The notes under the pieces: generated by a model | Seen by the model: only the letters and a program-made list of their open reading frames with translations | Databases searched by the model: none | What the model was told of the DNA's origin: nothing | Shown: positions 42,930 through 56,600 of the stretch, piece by piece | How positions within the stretch are numbered: the stretch's first letter is position 1 | Layout: each line of letters starts with the position of its first letter | Made by a program: the position numbers and the translations under genes | Assembly (NCBI GenBank): GCA_947650285.1 | Contig: CANTFL010001327.1 | Span: 248,001 to 312,000 of the forward strand | Reading direction: 5' to 3' | DNA from: Hyaloperonospora brassicae | Lineage: Eukaryota > Oomycota > Peronosporomycetes > Peronosporales > Peronosporaceae | Length of the DNA: 64,000 nt

Positions 42930-43473
42930 GAGGGGCGGGAGGGCAGAGCGAGCATGTTGTCAGACGGTCTTCTGCTTTCCGATGCATCAAAGTGGTCGGA
43001 GGCGAGCAGATGTGTACGTACGTCTTGCGTGTGCTCGCGCGCATGAAGATGTACAGCTGTGCTTGGTAGGTGTGTGTCGCTGCAACATGGTGGATTATTT
43101 ATTCACTAGGTGTGTCTCTAGAGGTGCGATGTCACGGCGTGATTGTTCTGTAGGGATAGCGAACAAGTCAGTCTTTTTTGCAAAAAGAATCACAAAGACG
43201 TGTGACATTGTTTGTCTTGCTAAGCTTGTTCGAGGCGGCTCAAGAAATGGAGGGCAGCGGGAATTACTGGCAAACGGCAAAGCGCTGGTGAACCGCTTGA
43301 GACGGTGAACCTGGCCACTCAAACGCTCCTTTGAAACGATCTTGAAGCCGCTGCAGGGAGGCACGAGGTTTCAGAGGCTTGTAAAACGTCGGGCGTCCGA
43401 GATGGCGTTTGGCAAGGCCTTGTCCAATGACGGCTAACGTTCCTACGCACTAAAAGCACATTCCAGGCAGCGA
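42930..43473. other. Spacer between CENP-A and the ankyrin gene
   Basis: The genes converge here. No supported feature; the frames present are short. Confidence 0.45.
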
Positions 43474-46081
43474 TCAGCAATCGTAGCTGTGGGCGCTTGC
43501 AAAGGAACAGCAAGACAATGACTGTGACTGTACCAGAGAGTGACCATTACGCTGTGGGCAGTAATGTTCACAGCACGCCAGGCCAGACTTGCATCTGCGC
43601 AAGCAACATTCACTTTTGTCAGTATAACGGGTTCCTGTAATCTCGTAAAATACGTGACGGCCTTGAACGTACTCTCGAGCATCGAAGAGCTGCTTTGCAG
43701 TCCGCTTCCACTCGGCAACAATTGTTTTCGCATCCTTTTTGTTCGGGATGGGCCCGAGTTTGATCGCTGCCTCGTACTCACTTTCCGGGTGTAAGAACTG
43801 GTAGTCTTGGTAGAGCTCCTGCACACACTCGGGTCAACGACGACATGAGCGATCCAAAAAAGGGTGCTCGCAAAGCTTTTGACCATGACGCCGTGCACAC
43901 AGACCTGTTCACCGCTCATTTGGTCTTCGTACTTGTTCCCGGGTTTACGTTCCCAAATCTGCTTAAGTGCAACATATGGAGGTAGTAGTGACGAGCACGA
44001 CCCGGTAAGATAAGCCTTCACAACAGCAGCTTCCTTCCCGTCGTAACGGCGATCTGCATGTCAATGTGTCAACAAACATTAGTACTACAGTATTCAGTAG
44101 ACCCCGTCCATGCAGAAGCCGTTGTCATGCGTCGAGACTCACCTAGCCGAAACTCACGAGTTTGCGGATTGTAACCAGTCGCAAAATACTCTGCTGAGCC
44201 GATCAAAAGACGGTCTTCCAGCGGGAAATACTTGGACACATCCTCTGATGAGACTGCGATGTCACTATCGGGTGTGACCGCAATCGTTCCTGGGAAAGCG
44301 TGCGTCGATGCCTTGAACAGTACCGCGTAACACCAAGCTTGTCGATTACTGACGACACGTGTAGCTTGGTCAGCGTAGCATAACTCGGAGCAAGAATCCA
44401 TCGAGTGTGACGTGAGCGAAGAAGATCTCGACACCTTACGCGATGGAAGAGTCACCAATCTTTCGGAGCTCGCTTCCTGCATTCGCACATCCTCGTCATT
44501 GTCATGTCCATACAGCACTGCTGCATCCGGTGAAGGGGCATCAATGTCGTCATCACGTATAGCTAGCTCCGCCATCTCCACTTTGACACGCTGTATCAGC
44601 TTGAGCAGCATACCTGTCCAAATAGGACCAGCAAGCGCAGCGTACGTAAGAGCAGGCGACACGAGTGACAGTCCATATCCATCAGCCTCGAGTCTCAAGT
44701 CATCGATAAAACCAGGATTCAAGTAGAGACTGCTCGCAAAGATTGTGCTCGGGTGAACGGTTTGGCAAGCACGCACAACATCAAACAACATGGGAACCTG
44801 CTCTTGGAGGAGCTGATCAAATGCCACGTCGGTTTCATGTGTTCCTGATATCGATCATCATCAATCGGTCAAGCAATACTGGGGACAAAGTACCCGGCAA
44901 GAGAGTACCTTCAAGCAGTGCAGTTACCAGCGCAGTAGTCTGCTCAGCAAATGCGCTAGCGTGATGAGATCTAGTAAAGCGAGACAAGCTTCGGAGGAAT
45001 AACGCCGATGCAAGCGCTTTCTGCCAGTACCGAATGCGTCAGACCAATCAAAGAATGAGCTTTCACCAACACCGTACACATCTCCTCCGCAAAAAACTTA
45101 CAGATAGCGGGATCGTATCAGACGGAGAGCGAATCTCTAGCTCGGCGAAACAGAATCAAAGCAGCAACGTCAGCGAGATCGTATGGATCCGGGCGGCAGA
45201 GCAAATCGAGAGATCGTGCCGTACTTCGCATTGCCGCGCTTTCAGCGTCGACCAAGATCTGAACAACTTCTTCCGGCGGTCTTGACAGCGTATGAACCAG
45301 TGACAACGCCGTGAGGCCAGATCGGTCTTGGGCTATTGGGTCCGCTCCTCTCTCTAGTAGTGCCCGGACCACCTGTTTACCCACACACAAGCAGCAGGCC
45401 CTCATCTGAGCACACTTTTTGACGACGATAACGTTTCGTGCGGCAAAAAAGCTCCATACCTCTGGGTATCCTCCCATTGCAGCAACATGCAACGGCGTCT
45501 GTCCAAACTGTCATCCATTTGTAAACACACGTCACGTCTTTCTCAGTAGCAATAGCTTCTTTTGATCCCTTTGCAAAGACCGCAATCTCGCTCTCGTCGC
45601 TCTTTATTACCACGTTTCGGACGTTCGGGTCAAAGCCAACGCGGTCCACGAGCAAGTGCACGAGCTTCACTTTGGCATTCTGCCTCGCAGTCGAGACACC
45701 AACCGCTGCGTGGAGCAGCGTCGCCCCAGCTTCGTTCCGAATACCCCGGATGTCCAGTCGCCAGTGCCGTAGACCGTCCCGCGTTGGGATCGAGCCAGAG
45801 TCCACGTACGCCTTCAACACGGCTGTCTTGCCAGCGCTCGCTTGGTCAAACAGCGCGTGCAAAACGCCATTCGCAGATCCCTTGGCACCTGCGTACTGCG
45901 CTGCTTGCATAAACGCCATGTCATCGACCTCTCGTTGCTTCACGGCGGTCTGCAGCTGCCTCTGGAGGTGCGCCACCTGCAGCTGCAGGCGCATGAGAGC
46001 GGTCTTGGAGTCCGTGGGAGCGTTCGACTGCCCCGTCGAGATCTCGAGTCCCTGTAGGTGATACTGCAGGTCGTCCTCCAT
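43474..46081 (-). CDS. Ankyrin-repeat protein with unrecognised C-terminal half
   Basis: Eight exons (45611-46081, 45460-45507, 45225-45372, 45102-45136, 44909-45020, 44143-44844, 43905-44053, 43474-43818) sum to 2,010 bp, exactly 670 codons. The N-terminus MEDDLQYHLQGLEIST is followed by a coiled segment (MRLQLQVAHLQRQLQ) and ankyrin repeats: TLLHAAVGVS, FGQTPLHVAAMGGYPE, then VVRALLERGADPIAQDRSG. The middle and C-terminal parts, about residues 230-669, are helical with conserved-looking stretches such as IWTGMLLKLIQRVKVEM and a Cys-rich last exon, but match no family I know. Confidence 0.7.
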
Positions 46082-46402
46082 GATCCGAGAGCAATATAGA
46101 GAGAGCGAGAGCAAGAGACAGATAGAGAGACAGATAGATAGAGAGACAAAGAGCGCCCGGGCGCTTCGTCCGAGACGGCGTCGGGTTACTGCGCGGCTGG
46201 CGATGGATACGACCAGCGGAAGACGAAGAGGTGTCTGATTGGCCGATCGACGGAGCTGCTCACGAGGAGACCCTTGGGCTCGGACAGAGAAGCGGGGTAC
46301 ACCGGACTGGGGTTACACTCCCTGTGTCCCCCGCATCTGATGCCCGACCGACAGAGCCCTCGTGATAAAAAGAAGTGACAGAAAAGACACACGGAGCTGT
46401 CG

Positions 46403-46621
46403 CTAAGGGCGGATCGTCTGCCTAAGCGTGAGCAGCTGTGGCGTCTCCTTGCTCTGCAGCTCGTAGTGCGTGCGCGCGTGCGTGCTTGTGCACAGCCACG
46501 CCTTTGGCTCCGGCACCAGCTTTCCGCCGCCAGCGCTGATCGATCTCGACGGCCAGTCACTTTGTATTGACAATGAAGACAGGAAAGGGTCTTCTCGGCC
46601 AAAGTTGTTCTTTTCGGGCAT
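46403..46621 (-). CDS. 72-aa ORF, possibly the last exon of a larger gene
   Basis: From an ATG at 46621 a minus-strand frame of 72 codons (MPEKNNFGREDPFLSS through LLTLRQTIRP) has strongly GC-rich third positions, especially in its second half. The frame is open further upstream to about 46740, where an acceptor-like TTGCAG is found, so this could be the terminal exon of a longer gene whose start I cannot place. Plus-strand frames over the same DNA are also long, but less biased. No family is recognised. Confidence 0.35.
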   Translation of the reverse strand: MPEKNNFGREDPFLSSLSIQSDWPSRSISAGGGKLVPEPKAWLCTSTHARTHYELQSKETPQLLTLRQTIRP

Positions 46622-47614
46622 TGACGAGACTATGTTTGCACTGTGTTCGTTCACGACCTCGACATGGCAGACGAAACGTTGCTGTCTTCGCACGATACTG
46701 GCTGGTCTGTGGGACTTTGGGCTTCCCAGGCTGCCGTAGGTCTCACCAATGATTGGTATCCTGCAATCGCAGCGTGGTCAGCACCTCGTCGCCAGTGGCT
46801 ACTTTTTCGGTACAGTTATGCAGAGGCTTATTCACGTAAACAAGTCCACATAGCAGCGTGCAACAGCCGCAGCCGCAGACGTTCAGAATATTCCGTCCGT
46901 TTACTGTTCAGACGATCGTGCGTGTTTTATCGTTAAGTAGCTTAAACGGGAATGGAGGCCGCTCAGATACGTCCAAGTTGGTATTTCCCGCGAGGGGGAT
47001 ATTCCCCGTTTCAGTATTCCCTCTAAAGGGGATCGATCATGTCGCCACCGAACCTACTCTCGACGTCGCTTTTTGTCCGCTTCTGTAATAATAACAAGCC
47101 GTTATCATGTATGCGTGTACAAGAGATGAACCGACGTGAAACAACTTGCTTCAAGTAGTAGGTATATATCATGGCTCGGCCAATGACAGGACACGACCGC
47201 CAAGTGTTGTGTTCCTCCCTCGCGACGGCGCGCGAACAATAGTGGGACCACACCGAATAGCTTGTTCGGTACAGCGACGCGACTGGCCGAGCCATACAGT
47301 GGCACCGTGCGTCTCAGCCAGCAGGTCACTCACTCGCTGTCCCTCCTCCCAGTCGTCGCCGCAACAGCGGCAACAGTCAGTCAAAGTCAAGGAGCGGCGG
47401 AGCGGAAAAAAGGGGCTCCTCCCTCCCCCCTCTCTCTCTCTCTTCCCTTCCCCTCCCCTTTTCCTTCTGCTCGGTCTCTTGTCCGCACGCGCGACCGACC
47501 CCTCCTCTGTTCATTTCCAAAGTCGCCCGGGCGAGAGGAAGCGCTGGGGACTCTTAAGCGCGCGCCGAAGCCCACGCCCTGTCAGGCTCGAGGGGCAAAC
47601 CAACGACGACAACG
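46622..47614. promoter_or_regulatory. Upstream region of the giant PAS histidine kinase
   Basis: The last 250 bp before the kinase ATG hold a C/T-rich tract near 47420-47470, typical of GC- and pyrimidine-rich oomycete 5' leaders, and a TCACTCACTCGCTGTCC stretch near 47330 that resembles an initiator. The remaining sequence is unassigned. Confidence 0.35.
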
Positions 47615-50600
47615 ATGACGACAGTACCGGTAAACTCGCGGTCCAGCGCTGATTTACGTGCCGCGGGGGACGCCCCGCACCAGGCGCCGTTCAGTTTGTC
47701 ACTGGCTCAGCTGCTGTTGGACGCCAACGCGCCTGCGGTGGGCGTGGACGTACACGGCTGCGTCACGGTCTGGAACAAGCGGCTCGTGGACATTACGGGC
47801 TTTGAAGCCGAGTGCGTCGTGGGCCGCCCGCTCTCGGACTTTGTATACGGCGTCCAGCGCAAGCGCGAGATCTTGAAGGTGATCAAGACCTGTGTGGCCG
47901 CCAAGCGACCGGAGCTCGAGCTGCGGCTGCCGCTGCTCACGACCACGGGCCGCAACGCCCAAGTGCTGACCAACATGACGCCGCTGCTGGCCGAAGACGG
48001 CTCATGTGTCGGCGTCTACGGCGTCGGTCAAGACGTGACCGAGTGGGCGAGTCAGGAGAAGCAGTACGCGACCGTGATGATGCAGGCGAACGCGCCCATC
48101 ATTGAGCTCGACAAAGAAGGCAACATCACTGTGTGGAACTCCAAGACGGCGTCCATGACGGGGTACGCGAGCGTCGATATGGTGGGCGAACCGCTGCTGC
48201 CCGTCGTGGACGAGAGTTTCCGCAAGATTGTGTCGGAGAAGATCGACCAGGCGCTGACTGGCACGCCAGGAGCTGACTTTGAGCTGCCGCTGATGACAGC
48301 AAGAGGGTCCCGCGTGGAGATTGTGCTGTGCTTGACGCCGCGGTTTGACACGCTGGGGTCAGTCATGGGCGTCGTGGCGATTGGACAGGATGTGACCGAG
48401 AGAAACACGAAAGAGATGGAGTACAGGAAACTGATTGAGACGGCGAATGCGCCGATCTTTGGCGTCGATACGAAAGGAAGAGTCGTGATCTTCAATGCAA
48501 AGGCAGCGCAGATCAGTGAGTACACGCCAGAAGAGGTCATGGGCGTCGATCTCGTTGATACGCTGATTTCGGAAGAGTTTCGGCCTGCAGTTGCTGCTGT
48601 TTTCCAGAGTGCCTTCCAGGGAACGGAGACGGCAAACTTTGAGTTCCCGTTGGTCACCAAGACGGGTCGAAAAGTGGAGATCCTGCTGAACGCAACACCT
48701 CGATATGATCATACAGGTAAACTCGTGGGCGTGGTTGGCATTGGCCAGGACATCACTGACCGTATCATTCAGGAGAAGGAGTACAGCCGCCTCATTGACA
48801 CCGCAAATGCACCCATCTTTGGCATTGACTGCAACTACAAAGTGATAATCTGGAACAAGAAGGCAGCCGCAATCACAGAGTACACGAACGAAGACACTAT
48901 CGGCCAGGAGTTGTTCAAGTTCATATCCGAGGACTACCGTGATGCTGTTACGAAAGTGTTTTCGAGAGCGCTCGAAGGGACAGGCACCGCAAACTTTGAT
49001 TTCCCACTGATCACGAAAAGCGGGCGTCGACTTGAAATTCTGCTGAATGCGACGCCAAAGTACGACCATTTTGGCAACATCAGCGGAGCCGTGGGTATTG
49101 GCCAGGACATTACCGACAGACGTGCTCAGGAGCAGGAGTACACTCGTCTCATCGATACAGCTAACGCACCGATCTTTGGAGTCGATGAAAAGGGATGTGT
49201 GAACATCTGGAACCGAAAAGCCGCCGATACTACACAATACTCGAACGAAGAGGTGCTCGGGGTCAATTTGGTGGAAAACTTCATTCCGGTTGATTTCCAA
49301 GAGGTGGTGTGGGCGGTACTCTCGCAAGCGCTAATGGGGCAAGAAACGGCAAACTTCGAGTTTCCGCTGATCACGAAGGGAGGTCGTCGCGTAGAAATTC
49401 TGTTGAACGCCACTCCACGCTTCAATGAGAAAGGTGTTGTGATTGGTGTCGTAGGTATCGGACAGGACATCACCGTGCGTATGGCTCAGGAGAAGGAAAC
49501 GAACCGGTTGATCCACTCAGCGAATGCTCCGATATTTGGTGTTGATCAAGACGGGCGGGTGAATATATGGAATTTGAAGGTGGCCGAAATTACCCAGTTT
49601 TCTTCCGAAGAAGTGATGGGCAAGGATTTGGTGAATCGATTTGTTGCCGAAGACCATCGTGAGTCGGTAGGGTTGCTGTTACGAAAAGCCCTCGAAGGAG
49701 AACCCACGGGAAACTTCGACTTTCCGCTTATTACGAAGACTGGGCGCCGAGTGGAGATATTGCTTAATGCGACACCACGCTACGACGAGCTAGGACAGAT
49801 CTTTGGTGTTACAGGAATTGGCCAAGATATCACTGAGCGTATTGCTCAGGAGCAGGAGTACATCCGCTTGATTGATACTGCGAATGCTCCTATATTCGGA
49901 GTGGACAGTGAAGGCCGGGTAAACATATGGAATAAAAAAGCCGCAGAAATTATGCAGTACACGACCGATGCAGTGATGGGAGAGAAACTTGTGGAAAAGT
50001 ACATAACCAAAGACTACCAAGAGGCTGTGAACAATGTGCTATCTGAGGCTCTGAACGGCGTTGAGACAGCGAACTTCGAGTTTCCGTTGATCACGAAGGC
50101 TGGTCGACGCGTCGAGATCTTGCTGAACGCTACGCCCCGCTACAATGAGCATGGCGTTGTAATAGGCATGGTTGGTATCGGTCAGGATATTACCGAGCGT
50201 ATTGCACAAGAGCAGGAGTACACACGCCTGATACACACTGCCAATGCGCCGATCTTTGGTGTCGATATCAATGGACGTGTGAACATCTGGAATCGAAAAG
50301 CTGCCGACATCATGCAATACACGAATGAGGACGTGCTGGATAAGGACTTGGTGGCCGAGTTTATCTCCGAAGAGTACAAGGTGCCGGTGCGCAGCGTGTT
50401 GGAGAAAGCGTTCGAAGGGGTCGAGACGGCGAACTTCGAGTTTCCGTTGATCACGAAGGCTGGTCGACGCGTCGAGATCCTGCTGAATGCCACGCCCCGC
50501 TACAATGAACGTGGTGAAGTCATGGGCATGGTTGGCATCGGTCAGGATATTACCGAACGTATTGCGCAAGAGCAGGAGTACACGCGCTTGATCGACACTG

Positions 50601-53600
50601 CCAATGCGCCGATCTTTGGTGTCGATATCAATGGACGTGTGAATATTTGGAATCGAAAAGCCGCTGACATCATGCAGTACACCAACGAAGATGTACTTGG
50701 CAAAGACCTTGTAGTTGAGTTCATTTCGAACGAGTATAAGGTACCTGTGCGTAGCGTGCTCGAGAGGGCGTTCGAAGGGGTCGAGACGGCGAACTTTGAG
50801 TTTCCGTTGATCACGAAGGCTGGTCGACGCGTCGAGATCCTGCTGAATGCCACGCCCCGCTACAACGAACGTGGTGAAGTCATGGGCATGGTTGGCATCG
50901 GTCAGGATATTACCGAACGTATTGCGCAAGAGCAGGAGTACACGCGCTTGATCGATACTGCCAATGCGCCGATCTTTGGTGTCGATATCAATGGACGTGT
51001 GAATATTTGGAATCGAAAAGCTGCCGACATCATGCAATACACGAATGAGGACGTGCTGGATAAGGACTTGGTGGCCGAGTTTATCTCCGAAGAGTACAAG
51101 GTGCCGGTGCGCAGCGTGTTGGAAAAAGCGTTCGAAGGGATCGAGACTGCGAACTTTGAGTTTCCGTTGATCACGAAGGCTGGTCGCCGCGTCGAGATCC
51201 TGCTGAATGCCACGCCCCGCTACAATGAACGTGGTGAAGTCATGGGCATGGTTGGCATCGGTCAGGATATTACCGAACGTATTGCGCAAGAGCAGGAGTA
51301 CACGCGCTTGATTGATACTGCCAATGCGCCGATCTTTGGTGTCGATATCAATGGACGTGTGAATATTTGGAATCGAAAAGCCGCTGACATCATGCAGTAC
51401 ACCAACGAAGATGTACTTGGCAAAGACCTTGTAGTTGAGTTCATTTCGAACGAGTACAAGGTGCCGGTGCGTAGCGTGCTCGAGAGGGCGTTCGAAGGGG
51501 TCGAGACGGCGAACTTCGAGTTTCCGTTGATCACGAAGGCTGGTCGACGCGTCGAGATCCTGCTGAATGCCACGCCCCGCTACAACGAACGTGGTGAAGT
51601 CATGGGCATGGTTGGCATCGGTCAGGATATTACCGAACGTATTGCGCAAGAGCAGGAGTACACGCGCTTGATTGATACTGCCAATGCGCCGATCTTTGGT
51701 GTCGATATCAATGGACGTGTGAACATCTGGAATCGAAAAGCTGCCGACATCATGCAATACACGAATGAGGACGTGCTGGATAAGGACTTGGTGGCCGAGT
51801 TTATCTCCGAAGAGTACAAGGTGCCGGTGCGCAGCGTGTTGGAAAAAGCGTTCGAAGGGGTCGAGACGGCGAACTTCGAGTTTCCGTTGATCACGAAGGC
51901 TGGTCGACGCGTCGAGATCCTGCTGAATGCCACGCCCCGCTACAATGAACGTGGTGAAGTCATGGGCATGGTTGGCATCGGTCAGGATATTACCGAGCGT
52001 ATTGCGCAAGAGCAGGAGTACACGCGCTTGATTGATACTGCCAATGCGCCGATCTTTGGTGTCGATATCAATGGACGTGTGAACATCTGGAATCGAAAAG
52101 CTGCCGACATCATGCAATACACGAATGAGGACGTGCTGGATAAGGACTTGGTGGCCGAGTTTATCTCCGAAGAGTACAAGGTGCCGGTGCGCAGCGTGTT
52201 GGAAAAAGCGTTCGAAGGGGTCGAGACGGCGAACTTCGAGTTTCCGTTGATCACGAAGGCTGGTCGACGCGTCGAGATCCTGCTGAATGCCACGCCCCGC
52301 TACAACGAACGTGGTGAAGTCATGGGCATGGTTGGCATCGGTCAGGATATTACCGAACGTATTGCGCAAGAGCAGGAGTACACGCGCTTGATTGATACTG
52401 CCAATGCGCCGATCTTTGGTGTCGATATCAATGGACGTGTGAATATTTGGAATCGAAAAGCCGCTGACATCATGCAGTACACCAACGAAGATGTACTGGG
52501 CAAAGACCTTGTAGTTGAGTTTATCTCCGAGGAGTACAAGGTGCCGGTGCGAAGCGTGCTCGAGAGGGCGTTCGAAGGGGTCGAGACGGCGAACTTCGAG
52601 TTTCCGTTGATCACGAAGGCTGGTCGACGCGTCGAGATCCTGCTGAATGCCACGCCCCGCTACAATGAACGTGGTGAAGTCATGGGCATGGTTGGCATCG
52701 GTCAGGATATTACCGAACGTATTGCGCAAGAGCAGGAGTACACGCGCTTGATCGATACTGCCAATGCGCCGATCTTCGGTGTCGATATCAATGGACGTGT
52801 GAACATCTGGAATCGAAAAGCTGCCGACATCATGCAATACACGAATGAGGACGTGCTGGATAAGGACTTGGTGGCCGAGTTTATCTCCGAAGAGTACAAG
52901 GTGCCGGTGCGCAGCGTGCTCGAGAGGGCGTTCGAAGGGGTCGAGACGGCGAACTTCGAGTTTCCGTTGATCACGAAGGCTGGTCGACGCGTCGAGATCC
53001 TGCTGAATGCCACGCCCCGCTACAATGAACGTGGTGAAGTCATGGGCATGGTTGGCATCGGTCAGGATATTACCGAACGTATTGCGCAAGAGCAGGAGTA
53101 CACGCGCTTGATCGATACTGCCAATGCGCCGATCTTCGGTGTCGATATCAATGGACGTGTGAACATCTGGAATCGAAAAGCTGCCGACATCATGCAATAC
53201 ACGAATGAGGACGTGCTGGATAAGGACTTGGTGGCCGAGTTTATCTCCGAAGAGTACAAGGTGCCGGTGCGCAGCGTGTTGGAGAAAGCGTTCGAAGGGG
53301 TCGAGACGGCGAACTTCGAGTTTCCGTTGATCACGAAGGCTGGTCGACGCGTCGAGATCCTGCTGAATGCCACGCCCCGCTACAATGAACGTGGTGAAGT
53401 CATGGGCATGGTTGGCATCGGTCAGGATATTACCGAACGTATTGCGCAAGAGCAGGAGTACACGCGCTTGATCGATACTGCCAATGCGCCGATCTTCGGT
53501 GTCGATATCAACGGACGTGTGGACATCTGGAATCGAAAAGCTGCCGACATCATGCAATACACGAATGAGGACGTGCTGGATAAGGACTTGGTGGCCGAGT

Positions 53601-56600
53601 TTATCTCCGAAGAGTACAAGGTGCCGGTGCGCAGCGTGTTGGAGAAAGCGTTCGAAGGGGTCGAGACGGCGAACTTCGAGTTTCCGTTGATCACGAAGGC
53701 TGGTCGACGCGTCGAGATCCTGCTGAATGCCACGCCCCGCTACAATGAACGTGGTGAAGTCATGGGCATGGTTGGCATCGGTCAGGATATTACCGAACGT
53801 ATTGCGCAAGAGCAGGAGTACACGCGCTTGATCGATACTGCCAATGCGCCGATCTTCGGTGTCGATATCAACGGACGTGTGGACATCTGGAATCGAAAAG
53901 CTGCCGACATCATGCAATACACGAATGAGGACGTGCTGGATAAGGACTTGGTGGCCGAGTTTATCTCCGAAGAGTACAAGGTGCCGGTGCGCAGCGTGTT
54001 GGAGAAAGCGTTCGAAGGGGTCGAGACGGCGAACTTCGAGTTTCCGTTGATCACGAAGGCTGGTCGACGCGTCGAGATCCTGCTGAATGCCACGCCCCGC
54101 TACAATGAACGTGGTGAAGTCATGGGCATGGTTGGCATCGGTCAGGATATTACCGAACGTATTGCGCAAGAGCAGGAGTACACGCGCTTGATCGATACTG
54201 CCAATGCGCCGATCTTCGGTGTCGATATCAACGGACGTGTGGACATCTGGAATCGAAAAGCTGCCGACATCATGCAATACACGAATGAGGACGTGCTGGA
54301 TAAGGACTTGGTGGCCGAGTTTATCTCCGAAGAGTACAAGGTGCCGGTGCGCAGCGTGTTGGAGAAAGCATTCGAAGGGGTCGAGACGGCAAACTTCGAG
54401 TTTCCGTTGATCACGAAGGCTGGTCGACGCGTCGAGATCCTGCTGAATGCCACGCCCCGCTACAATGAACGTGGTGAAGTCATGGGCATGGTTGGCATCG
54501 GTCAGGATATTACCGAGCGTATTGCGCAAGAGCAGGAGTACACGCGCTTGATCGATACTGCCAATGCGCCGATCTTTGGTGTCGATATCAATGGACGTGT
54601 GAACATCTGGAATCGAAAAGCTGCCGACATCATGCAATACACGAATGAGGACGTGCTGGATAAGGACTTGGTGGCCGAGTTTATCTCCGAAGAGTACAAG
54701 GTGCCGGTGCGCAGCGTGTTGGAGAAAGCGTTCGAAGGGATCGAGACGGCGAACTTCGAGTTTCCGTTGATCACGAAGGCTGGTCGACGCGTCGAGATCC
54801 TGCTGAATGCCACGCCCCGCTACAACGAACGTGGTGAAGTCATGGGCATGGTTGGCATTGGTCAGGATATTACCGAGCGTATTGCGCAAGAGCAGGAGTA
54901 CACGCGCTTGATTGATACTGCCAACGCGCCGATCTTTGGCGTGGATGCCAACATGTGCGTGAATATCTGGAATCGGAAAGCAGCACAGATTACGAACTAC
55001 TCGATCGAGGAGGTTTTGGGCGAGAACCTGGTGGAAACGTTTATCTCTCCGGAGTTCCGGCCTATTGTCGCTGAAGTGCTGTCGCAGGCACTGAAAGGTG
55101 TCGAAACCGCAAACTTCGAGTTTCCGTTGATAACGCGTCCAGGCACACGAATTGAGATTTTACTGAACGCGACGCCTCGGTATGATCTGAATGGCAACAT
55201 TGTGGGTGTTGTCGGGATCGGTCAAGACATTACTGATCGCATTGCTCAGGAGCACGAGTATTTCCGACTGATTGATACCGCCAATGCTCCGATCTTCGGC
55301 ATTGACACAAACGGTCGTATCAACGAGTGGAACCAGAAGATTGAGGAGATTACAGGCTACCACAAGTCAAGCGTGTTGGGACTTTCACTTGTTCACACAT
55401 TCATTACACCAGAAAGTCGACAACAAGTTCGCCAGCTGCTTAACCAAGCATTGATCGGCATTGATGTCGGTGAGATGGAGCTCCCAATGACGACGAAACG
55501 TGGTGTCTTCTTGCTGCTTCTTGTGAACGCGTCGAGTAAGAAAGACATGCATGGAAACATCCGTGGTGTGATCGGTGTTGGACAAGATTACACCGCAAGA
55601 AAGCATATGGAGGCTGCTAAGGTGAATTTCTTGGCCTCTTTTAGCCACGAGCTGCGAACGCCGCTGAACGGTGTATTGGGAATGCTGGAACTGTTGAAAG
55701 AGCAACCTCTCGATAAATCTATCGAGAGATACGTGCACATGGCATACGTTTCTGGAAGTCTCCTGCTGAATCTGATCAACGATATTCTGGACTTGTCGAA
55801 GATTGAGGCTGGGCATTTGGAAATCTCGACAGCGCCATTTCAGATGCACGACCTGCTCGACTATTCGATCGAGATATTCAAGTTCAAAGCCCGAGAACGT
55901 GGTCTCCAGCTTGAGCTGAAGTGCGGGGACAATGTACCAAAGGTTGTGATTGGTGACGTTGTGCGCTTACGCCAGGTTTTGCTTAACTTGCTGTCGAACG
56001 CAATAAAGTTTACGAATGAAGGCTCGATTACGGTAGCGTGTAGCGTGGTGCATTCTCCTGAGTTACCCCATCAATTCAAGAAGCTGCTGTTTCAGGTCAT
56101 TGATACCGGCATTGGTATGGATGCAGAGGAAAAGATGCGCTTGTTTTCGTTGTTCACGAAACTGGAGCGCACACGACAGAACAACCCGACCGGCTCTGGC
56201 CTGGGACTCGCAATTTGCAAGCAGCTTGCGGAGCTTATGGATGGCTCCATCGATGTCGATAGTGAGCTGGGTGTCGGAAGCAATTTTTTCTTCACCGTGA
56301 TTGTGAGATTGATTGACGAGGTGGACCCGAAGCGCGCATTCTACTCGTCCGAAGATTGCATGGAGCCGTCATTGTCGTTGGTGTCACCTGACAAAGCTGG
56401 CGATGGTAGTGAAATGTCCTCCGTACGCGTAGAGGTTCCAACTCAGGCCCGCATCTTGGTCGTTGAAGATAACGAATTCAACTGGGAAGTGGTGAAATGC
56501 TTCCTTCAGCAAGACGATCACTTGCTGCAGTGGGAAGTTAATGGTCGCGATGCCGTGAAGGCTTACAGCGAGAACCATACGGAGTTTGATCTGGTCTTCA

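Noticed and set aside
50039..54889. 1,616-codon antisense ORF over the PAS array
   Set aside because: Because the units are multiples of three and nearly identical, one stop-free antisense frame in a unit stays open in all. It has no domain logic of its own and is a by-product of the repeats.
47701..55620. Direct repeats as a CRISPR-like or satellite array
   Set aside because: The repeat unit is 360 bp, fully coding, without spacers, and each copy is a PAS domain.
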